Shown piece by piece: positions 56,941-64,000 of a stretch of DNA of 64,000 nt (positions are counted from its first letter, which is position 1; each line of letters starts with the position of its first letter). Below the pieces are notes generated by a model. It saw nothing but the letters and a program-made list of their open reading frames with translations. It was not told the origin of the DNA and did no database searches. The position numbers were made by a program, and so were the translations under genes. Origin of the DNA: Alnus glutinosa (Eukaryota; Streptophyta; Magnoliopsida; Fagales; Betulaceae); the NCBI RefSeq assembly GCF_958979055.1, contig NC_084891.1, forward strand, positions 29,384,001 through 29,448,000, written 5' to 3'.

Positions 56941-59586
56941 CTACTTTATGTGTCTTGTGTTTTGCATCAATACGTCTTGTACGTGTTGTGCATTAATTAC
57001 AACTCTATTAGTGAACATGAAAACAATGTACATACTACGTACCATCTCTTTGGAAAGTTTGATGTTTGAATCGTTGTAAGGGGGAGGATAGATCAATAGC
57101 TGGAATCCAACGTTCATCTGTAATTTCTGAAGCATCAATGCAGATTCTGAGGTGCTCCATAATACTTGTACATTTTGCAAAACAGCCAAACTCTGTAGTC
57201 GCGAAGGGAGCATGATCAACTCGATGCATCTTTTAATAACTAGATGCTTGAGGCATGGCATTGCGCCTCTTCTCTGTTTCCATTTTCTAATTGGCAAATT
57301 CTCCAATTTAAGGACTTGGAGTCGAGGAAATGAACCTGCAAAGACGTACAACTGACTAGAAAGCAAACAACTCTGCAGTTTCAGTATCTTAAGATTGAGA
57401 AGTTTTCCCAGCACTTTCATGTCTCGACGGACTTTTATGCGCACATGTCGTAGTGTTATCTTGGTGATTGCCGGTGGAAATGAAATTGGCAGACTAGGAC
57501 GTTCTGAGCAATTTATAATTTTCAATGTTTGAAGATAAATCAAATCGTTTAGGCATTTCAGAACATCTACTACTTCACTGTTGTTCTCGTCGGACGCAAA
57601 CCATATTCCTAATTTCGTTAGATTAGGGATCCCACGTGAGGCAGTTTGTTGGTTAAGTGATACAGTGGAGAGGACACAAAGGTTTTCCAGTGGGTCTAAA
57701 TGGTTAGGTAAACTTACCGGCCCGGAGACATACAAATTTCTTAAATATCGCAACTTCCATATCCCTTCTGGCAAATAATTCAGAAAAGTACCTCTAAAAT
57801 CAAGTGTTTCTAGATTTATAAGGTTGCCAATGGAAGCTGGGACAACTTTCAGTGCATCAGATTCTATACCCAAGTACCTCAAATGGATCAAATCTTCTAT
57901 CCTTGTGGGAATCGAGTAGAGATTTACACACCCAAAATGAAGGCTTTCAAGCCACTTGAAGTTTTTCAGGACCCAGTTCCAGTGGTTTGGGTTAAAGTCG
58001 TATGTATCTAGGCCATGAAAAAACAAAGAGCGGGAAGGGTGGGAGGAATTTGAAGAAATATATGAGTCCAGGCTACCCTGGATGGAAAGTCTGTAGGATT
58101 TGTTCACGGATAGAAGATTAACATCTGTACTAACCTCAAGAAACTTCACTTTTGAGCTCTCTGATATGCAGAGGTCTCGCAGAAGAGCATGGATACGACA
58201 TGTCTTTAATCCTCCATCTGTCCTCCTGCTAGCCACTTGGATCAAACTTCGATTTATGAGCTCTTTCAAGTATATTTCAGCAACATCCACCCGTAATCCA
58301 TGGAAAGTGTCTTGTATGAAATCCTTTGTTATCGACAGGTGCATCAATTGCCTTACTGGGATCTCAAAGCCTTCTGGGTATACACCAAAATACAAAAAGC
58401 ATTTTTTCAAGCGCCAGGGCAGAAAAGTGTAGGTCAAGGCGAGTATGTCTTTGCATATTGTATCAGCCTCATTAAGTTGCCAATTTACACTGCGGATCAA
58501 TCTGGACCATGCTAGGTGTGTCTTCTCTATGCCTGCAAAAAGGCCTCCTAATACCACGATGGAAAGTGGTAAGCCACAACATTCTTCTGCAATTTTTCTC
58601 CCCAGAGTTTCCAACTTGAAAGGACATTTTCCTCCTCGAAACACCTTCTTACTAAAGAGTTTCCAACTTTGATCTTTGCTAAGAAACCCGAGAAAGTAAG
58701 GAGTAAGGCTTGCATGTAAAGCTATTTCTTTTATGCGGCTGGTGATCAATATTCTGCTTCCGTTCGACTCATCAGGAAAAGCCGATCTTAGCCCATTCCA
58801 GTATTCAGCTCTCCGAAAATCATCCAAGACTATCAGGTACCTCCTCCCTTGCAAGCAATTGAATAGCTTCTTTTTTAGTTCATCCTCACTCAAGTATTTG
58901 AACAGCTTCTTCCTTGTCAACTCATCTGATTTTGGCATCTCAGATTTTAAAATTTTAAGAAACAATTCTCTGGTTCGGAAATTTTGAGATATATACACCC
59001 ACGCACGGCAATTAAAGTGACTTTTAATGACGCTATCATTGTAGATTTTCCTGGCAAGAGTGGTCTTCCCAGACCCACCCATGCCGATGATTGAAACAAC
59101 ATCAAGCTTTAGATTCCCTTCGGTAAGCTGACTCACCAATGTAGTTGAGTGATCATCGAAGCCCACTACGTCGCGTTCGTACTGTGCCTCCATCGTTGCA
59201 TCTGCACTAGCTTCACCACTTTCAATGCCGTACTTTTCTATATTGTCGTAGATTTCGTTGATTTCTATGTTGAGGTCTTCCATATCCCCTTCAACATTGT
59301 GAAGTATCATTCTGTGCTCGGACCTCGGTATTGCGATGTCCTGGATGACTGCATCGATATCTCTCCGAGCCTTGTAAGCAACGTCCCGAATTTTCCTAAC
59401 CAACTCCTTCACTATTTCATGCTCGTTCCGTTTCTCCTCGGAGTTCTTCAGGAAGATATTTATCAGTATGAGTTCGCTATGGATTGAGTTGACTTCCTCC
59501 TCCAATGCATCGTCGTACAAAATTGATTCTTGTGTGAGTACCTTGGACAAGTACTGTAGGAGGTCAGTAACAATAGCGTCTGCCAT
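56941..59586 (-). CDS. CC-NB-ARC-LRR disease resistance protein (NLR), RPP13/RPP8-like
   Basis: A single uninterrupted frame of 881 codons; start ATG 59586 (MADAIVTDLLQYLSKVL). The coiled-coil (Rx-N) domain is at 1-120, with the EDVID motif degraded to ARRDIDAVI. NB-ARC is at about 140-480: P-loop GMGGSGKTT (168-176), RNBS-A FNCRAWVYISQNF, kinase 2 YLIVLDDF (250-257), RNBS-B GSRILITSR (277-285), GLPL (338-341), RNBS-D CFLYFGVYPEGFEI. The usual LW-AEGF motif reads LMHLSITKDFI and the MHD motif reads IHALLRDL. LRRs follow from about 540 (LIHLRYLGIESDALKVVPAS, GNLINLETLDFRGTFLNYLP) to about 850. Such proteins sense pathogen effectors in the cytoplasm. The P-loop is intact but the MHD and RNBS motifs are divergent. 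The last ~30 residues may be read-through of a lost splice or stop; a 3' intron was not excluded. Confidence 0.9.
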   Translation of the reverse strand: MADAIVTDLLQYLSKVLTQESILYDDALEEEVNSIHSELILINIFLKNSEEKRNEHEIVKELVRKIRDVAYKARRDIDAVIQDIAIPRSEHRMILHNVEGDMEDLNIEINEIYDNIEKYGIESGEASADATMEAQYERDVVGFDDHSTTLVSQLTEGNLKLDVVSIIGMGGSGKTTLARKIYNDSVIKSHFNCRAWVYISQNFRTRELFLKILKSEMPKSDELTRKKLFKYLSEDELKKKLFNCLQGRRYLIVLDDFRRAEYWNGLRSAFPDESNGSRILITSRIKEIALHASLTPYFLGFLSKDQSWKLFSKKVFRGGKCPFKLETLGRKIAEECCGLPLSIVVLGGLFAGIEKTHLAWSRLIRSVNWQLNEADTICKDILALTYTFLPWRLKKCFLYFGVYPEGFEIPVRQLMHLSITKDFIQDTFHGLRVDVAEIYLKELINRSLIQVASRRTDGGLKTCRIHALLRDLCISESSKVKFLEVSTDVNLLSVNKSYRLSIQGSLDSYISSNSSHPSRSLFFHGLDTYDFNPNHWNWVLKNFKWLESLHFGCVNLYSIPTRIEDLIHLRYLGIESDALKVVPASIGNLINLETLDFRGTFLNYLPEGIWKLRYLRNLYVSGPVSLPNHLDPLENLCVLSTVSLNQQTASRGIPNLTKLGIWFASDENNSEVVDVLKCLNDLIYLQTLKIINCSERPSLPISFPPAITKITLRHVRIKVRRDMKVLGKLLNLKILKLQSCLLSSQLYVFAGSFPRLQVLKLENLPIRKWKQRRGAMPCLKHLVIKRCIELIMLPSRLQSLAVLQNVQVLWSTSESALMLQKLQMNVGFQLLIYPPPYNDSNIKLSKEMVRSMYIVFMFTNRVVINAQHVQDVLMQNTRHIK

Positions 59587-59995
59587 TTCTGCTTATCTTC
59601 CCTCCCTTAATCTCTTCCAAAATCACAAACGTGTGTTTTCCCCTCTTGTTTGGGGAGGGGAGGGGAGGGGAGGGAGACGAAAGAGAGAAGGGAGGATAAT
59701 TTCTGAAAGCCACACACAAATTGTTTTTGTCTCTCTTTTCTTGACTTTTTTGTTTTTATTGGTAGACGTGGTAGTGGCTGGAGAGAAGAGACGATGGAAG
59801 ATACGGTTGTTCCAGTCGAGAGGCATTCAGTAGAGCCGTAGAGGGATGTGTTACTTCACAACCAAAAGTGAAGAACTTTTATACAATCAAAATACATGGT
59901 AGGACCTATGGATGGTGGGATCCACGTATGGTGGAATTTACATGGATGAATTCTATCAATATATCTCTTGGTTGTATAAAATTTGTGCACTTTTA
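59587..59995. promoter_or_regulatory. Presumed promoter/leader of the NLR gene with a G-rich tract
   Basis: 59652-59674 on the plus strand is four GGGG runs and one GGG run spaced by single A residues, a strong G-quadruplex motif, on the template strand of the NLR gene. The remainder shows no clear TATA box. Confidence 0.55.
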
Positions 59996-60547
59996 TACTC
60001 TGTTTGTTTCGACGTAAAATGATTTTCGTTGTAAAATATTTTTGACGAAATCATTTTCAAAAAAAATAATTTTCATCGTAGAATATTTTTAGCGAAATTA
60101 TTTTCAGAAAAAATGATTTTTTCGAAAATACTCTTCGGCGTTTGGCTCGCACGAAAAAATTACGAAATGTGAAAATCAGAGTTTGGCAAATACTGCCGGA
60201 ATCCGGCAATGTCCGGTCGCCGTTGCCGGATTCCAGCGAGCAAGTTTGGCTTGATTTCGATTAGACTCTTTCGGATCCAGTCGGATCCTAGCCGTTTTGG
60301 CCAAATCAAACGACCGATAATTGCTAAATTTTGACAATCGGATATCAGACGTGCATGCAATGACAAAAAGTTTAATTTCATAAAACAATTTGCGGTTTTA
60401 ACCGTAAATCGTTTTCCAAAAATTAAAGAAACTTTTACGATCAAACTGAAAATGATTTCCGTTGACCATTATTTTCGCCCCTACCAAACACCGTAAAATG
60501 CATAAATCATTTTCCAGAAATCATTTTACACCGAAACAAACAGAGCA
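59996..60547. mobile_element. MITE with long imperfect inverted repeats, 552 bp, TTA target duplication
   Basis: The left end TACTCTGTTTGTTTCGACGT mirrors the right (reverse complement TGCTCTGTTTGTTTCGGTGT). TTA lies on both sides (59993-59995, 60548-60550), as for PIF/Harbinger (Tourist) elements. Both flanks are rich in AAAATGATTTTC/GAAAATCATTTT. The centre (60175-60300) is GC-richer, with CCGGAATCCGGCAATG-type palindromes. Confidence 0.7.
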
Positions 60548-60670
60548 TTAATTGTGCAAAAATCATTTTCCTTAAGCAGTAGTATTTATTAAGAAGAGAA
60601 ATGATAAAATTATAAACCTTGCACAACTCCAAGACACATTAGGTGAGATCCACATGTAGGACACACATGC

Positions 60671-60994
60671 ATGGATCCCACTCATGATCGGCTTGCTGCT
60701 TCTATGAGTACTGGTGATTTTTTGCTTGAATGGAATGCTCTTCTTGTAATATTAGCTGTGAATCACCCTCATCTTTTTTCATCTTGGCATTTTGCTCCTT
60801 TGATTTTAGATATTAGACTTGATCTTGCTGCCTTTCATAGCTGGAGTGCAATAAAGGTTTCTAGAAGTGCCAATCTTCGGGCCCATATTTTAGCTAAATG
60901 GGCCGCTACTCACCTTATGTTTGGTAGCATCCCCACTAGTTCTCCTATTCTTTCTTCCTTACGGATCAGGAATGGGAAGGATCCACCCTTATAA
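60671..60994 (+). pseudogene. 3' end of a non-LTR retrotransposon (RNase H-like C-terminus)
   Basis: The open frame reads GDFLLEWNALLVILAVNHPH, HSWSAIKVSRSANLRAHILAKWAATHLMFGSIPTSSPILSS in part: the C-terminal RNase H-like domain ('SANLRAHxLAKWA' resembles the NxxAHxLAxxA pattern of plant LINE-borne RNase H). The stop is followed within about 25 bp by an A-rich tail (61014-61030). The element is severely 5'-truncated. The first ~15 codons are flanking DNA, and the exact 5' junction is uncertain. Confidence 0.65.
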
Positions 60995-61031
60995 CCTTTT
61001 CCTATTCAATTAGCAAAAAAAATAAAAAAAT

Positions 61032-61920
61032 ACACCTATACTTTTTATACATCTTTTTAATTTGATGATGCAGAGGAACCCCTTCAGTAGTCTAAAGCTT
61101 AACATTAAGCTCATCAGAATTTTCAAAAGCATGTTGCATTGGTGAAGATATTAAAGGGTGTTTTTCAAAAGCATTTTTCCCTATAGACAAAGGAAATTAT
61201 TGCCGACATCAAAAGTCAAGGCTCAAGATAATGCACATGTTGCTTGTCGGCTGTCAAGAAGATAATGGCAGAATATAGGACAAATTGGCAAATCCCACCC
61301 CACCTCATAAAGTAATGTGAATTATTGCTTCAATTCATGGTCGATTTGGACAATAGAGAAACTATAGCACTCAAAAGTCAAAAGTGTGTGCTTGCTATGA
61401 AAAATATCTTTCTTATTTATATTTTTATTAGATTTTATAATTTTTTATTGTAATAAACACGTGTCGACTTCCTATTAGATGTGACGTGGCTGACTAATGG
61501 AATCTGTTAATCTAATGAATGAAAAATTGGTCTAGGGAGTAATTCGTAATTATTGTTTACCACGAGGACCTCTCATGAACCACAGGGAGTGAAAAATAAT
61601 TATGGTCAACCCCAGGGACCAACGATGCAATTATCCCTACTTTATATCATATCAATCACTTTTTACTACTACTCAAACAAAAATTTCACAGCCAAACACC
61701 CCATAGAGATCGAGTTCAGAAGACACGGTTGTTCCAGTCTAGAGGCATTCAGTAGAAGTATTTTTTTTTAGGGGAGTGATTCATGCACAACTCATATTGC
61801 ACGACTATCCCACAACCAAGACACATTGGGTGGAACCTATGTATGTGGTGGGTTCCCCTCAATATATCTTAGAGTTGTGAAATAGTTATTCAAGGGTTGT
61901 AATTTTATTAAGACAGACTT
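61032..61920. other. Intergenic DNA with a duplicated non-coding segment and MITE debris
   Basis: 61192-61398 resembles 29649-29840. 61450-61640 looks like one arm of a MULE (CAACCCCAGGGACCAACGAT, then GCAATTATCC, similar to the arm of 16965-17723). 61775-61910 carries inverted pieces (GTGATTCATGCACAACTC and GTTATTCAAGGGTTGTAA). No gene. Confidence 0.5.
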
Positions 61921-63020
61921 GTTGGGTTGGGTGCAAAAACAAATTGATTACGTCCATAAATAACTTCTGCCGTCCAATGACAGCAATCAAGAAATATTAA
62001 AAGACTTTGTAAAAAAGTCAATTAAAGTTCAATTTTGAGATTAAAATAAAAAAATCGATGTTTATCCCTTGTTTTGAGGCGATAAATCCGAGGGAATCTA
62101 GCTGGTCTCTTTTTTCACTGAAACATATGCTCTTCACGTCCATTTATCAAAAAAAAATCTTTCAGAATTCTAAAAATTGTAATTATTGACTCTGCAACTG
62201 TTTCTTAATATTTTTTGGGCAGGCTGTTGGTGGATAGTGGATCTGGAATATAAAGTGGGTGTCTTTATCCCTCGTTTTTGTTGGGTTGGATGCAAAAAAG
62301 AATTGATTAGAGCATTTTTAGTAGCATCACCAAATTAGTTTTTTAGCTATTTTGGTGAGCCAATTTGATGAAAACTCTTAAAAACCACTTCCAGCAGCCT
62401 CACCATTTTAACCAAAAAAATTTGATGACTGAAATTACTAGTCAAATTAGACTAGGCATTTTCACTCAACAACCCACTCACCAAATTTTGTTTCACATTT
62501 CTCTCTCACATGATTACTACACTTTTTTCCTTTTTTCTCTCATTTTCTTCTTACATCTCCCATCTCTCACACGATAATGTCTTTATTTCATGGATATAAA
62601 TGATTTTTTATAAAAATATTATATAGAGAAAAAATAAAGAAATATGAAAAAATTATTATTTAAATGGAATAGTGAATATTGACTAGTTAAAATGGTGAGG
62701 CTGCTGGGGGAATTTTAATAAAGTGGCTCATCAGAATAGAAAAAAGTAATTTTTAGTTATTTTGATGAGTAAAATTTGGTGAGACTACTAGGAATGCTTT
62801 ACATCCTTAACAACCAAGAAATATTAAAAAAGACTTTGTAAAAAAGTCGGTTTAGTTTAATTTTGAGATTAAAATATAAAGTGGGTGTCTCTATCCCTTG
62901 TTTTGAGACGAGAAATCCATGAGAGTCTAGCTAGTCTCTTTGCAACGAAACATAAAGTGGGTGTCTTTATCCCTCATTTTGTTGGGTTGGGTGCAAAAAC
63001 GAATTGATTACGTCCATAAC
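61921..63020. repeat. Partial tandem repeats of a non-coding unit, split by a MITE
   Basis: The phrase GTTGGGTTGG(G/A)TGCAAAAA followed by AATTGATTA starts three times: 61921, about 62280 and about 62983. Second phrases CAAGAAATATTAAAA..GACT and ATTTTGAGATTAAAATA occur at 61987-62045 and 62815-62878. The middle copy is interrupted by the 62310-62798 element. Confidence 0.7.
62310..62798. mobile_element. MITE, 489 bp, TTA target duplication (PIF/Harbinger-like)
   Basis: The left end GAGCATTTTTAGTAGCATCA, then CCAAATT, mirrors the right (reverse complement AGCATTCCTAGTAGTCTCAC, then CAAATT). TTA flanks both sides (62307-62309, 62799-62801). The neighbouring repeat copies give the empty site (AATTGATTACGTCC), confirming the insertion point. 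Internal CCAGCAGCCTCACCATTTTA and its inverse are also present. Confidence 0.8.
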
Positions 63021-63240
63021 TTAAGAGAAAAATGAAAAAAATGTAAAATCGAGTTTACGTGGTTCTAAAATGTTTTTGAGAGTTCTTTGTGCTATGTAAA
63101 AATAACAAATTAATTTTTACTATCAAATTCCGTCAAAACACTTGATGAATTCTGTTAGTGTGTCATGTCAGATTCAATGAAAGTATGATATGTGTCACCT
63201 ATAATAATAATAAAAAATATAATATATATAATATTAAAAC

Positions 63241-63272
<32 letters not shown>

Positions 63273-63570
63273 TTAATATACAAAAATTTTGAATGAGACA
63301 TTGATAATTTTTTGTAGTTTGAGGGGTATATTGTATAGTTTAAAATTGACATTGACAATGAGATGATAGTCTGGAGTGAACATTAACAGTGGCTTATAGG
63401 CATTAAATATTTTGTTGGCATCCCCACTAATTTCTCACCTAAAACCAAGCGTCAAAGACACACAATTTTATATTTTAATCTCAAAATTATACTAATAAAC
63501 TTAGCAAGTCTTTCTTAATAATATCTTTGCTCTAGTGGAAAAAGAGAGACTTGAGGTGTTTGGCAAGCAT
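63021..63570. other. AT-rich intergenic DNA
   Basis: It includes a (TA)n run at about 63239-63265. No gene seen. Confidence 0.5.
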
Positions 63571-64000
63571 TTGTGTGACGACCTTTTTTTTTTTTTTTTT
63601 TTATAAATCATTTGCATAAACATTAATCTCTTAAAAATATAAACGAATTTTCACAGTGGCACGACTACTTGTCGCTCAGCCAACATATGGTACATACCCT
63701 AATATGTACTTGGTTAATCAGAGTAACGTCTATTTAATTATGCAACAGAAACATAAACCTGAATAGCGAAAATCACATCTTATACATCTATCACAAAATA
63801 ATTAGAGCAAGAGCCATTTAACATCTATTTATTTAAGTCTTATCAACATAATATTTACATAACAAGAATGACTTACAAAGAATAAGTGCCACAGGCGTCA
63901 CAAATCATATACCAAACCTATAAAACGGTGGACACCCGTGGTCCAGCAATTACGACTGTCGCAGTGAGCCTCAGTCATAACATCTTAAGTACACTGCTAC
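63571..64000. mobile_element. Possible start of an LTR element at the right edge
   Basis: From 63573, TGTGACGACC followed by a T run resembles the TGTGACGACC start of some plant Ty3 LTRs. The remaining 400 bp has no coding frame. The element, if real, continues past the window. Confidence 0.3.

Noticed and set aside
59468-59833. Plus-strand open frame overlapping the NLR start
   Set aside because: It is antisense to the NLR N-terminus and the G-rich tract; not a gene of its own.

Overview
This is nuclear genomic DNA of a flowering plant. The evidence is multi-exon genes with GT-AG introns, plant-specific families (starch branching enzyme, peroxisomal catalase, plant U-box/ARM ligase, CC-NB-ARC-LRR receptor), a plant nuclear tRNA-Glu, AT-rich intergenic DNA, and many plant-type transposons. 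The protein sequences look like those of a eudicot, probably a woody rosid; I cannot name the species. Exon models below were assembled by eye from open frames, family conservation and splice sites. Except where stated, every junction joins in frame.

The first 40 kb is a gene-rich block. From left to right it holds the 5' end of a class I starch branching enzyme gene (minus, running off the left edge), the spliceosomal core protein SmD3 (plus, 5 exons, 132 aa), a double-BTB/BACK/discoidin-fold protein of the At2g30600 type (minus, 12 coding exons, 805 aa), a nuclear tRNA-Glu(CTC), a B2-type mitotic cyclin (minus, 11 exons, 431 aa) with mitosis-specific MSA motifs in its promoter, a U-box/armadillo E3 ligase of the PUB15 type (plus, 4 exons, 647 aa), and a catalase (plus, 8 exons, 492 aa). 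The order SmD3 - CYCB2 - catalase recalls Arabidopsis chromosome 1 around At1g20580-At1g20630, so this looks like an old conserved block. The genes have unrelated housekeeping roles (mRNA splicing, G2/M control, ubiquitination, H2O2 removal, starch synthesis). Their proximity is synteny, not an operon.

From about 40 to 56 kb the window is repeat-dominated. It holds an ankyrin (AKRP/EMB506-like) pseudogene, a tRNA-derived SINE, a degenerate TTTAGGG tract, a deleted Ty3-like LTR retrotransposon with a tRNA-Asp primer site and a truncated gag, GA microsatellites, a CCCTAAA-containing minisatellite array of several kilobases interrupted by a solo LTR (5-bp TSD) and a hAT element (8-bp TSD), a CACTA-type terminus with palindromic subterminal repeats, and a second hAT copy in inverted orientation. 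From 56.9 to 59.6 kb lies an intronless CC-NB-ARC-LRR immune receptor gene (881 aa, minus) with several divergent motifs. The last 4 kb is mostly MITEs and retroposon debris.

The genic part also carries many transposons whose ends can be fixed by target-site duplications: hAT-type elements (2725-3611, 8129-8276, 24188-25080), a MULE carrying a nested SINE (16965-17723), a Pack-MULE with an AAA-ATPase gene fragment (32905-33913), and a retroposon with a 16-bp TSD (30095-30440). Two elements have captured host-gene fragments (AAA-ATPase and F-box-associated domain). I found no CRISPR, operon, viral genome or clearly new enzyme system. The most interesting material is the gene-capturing elements, the nested telomere-like array and the divergent NLR.
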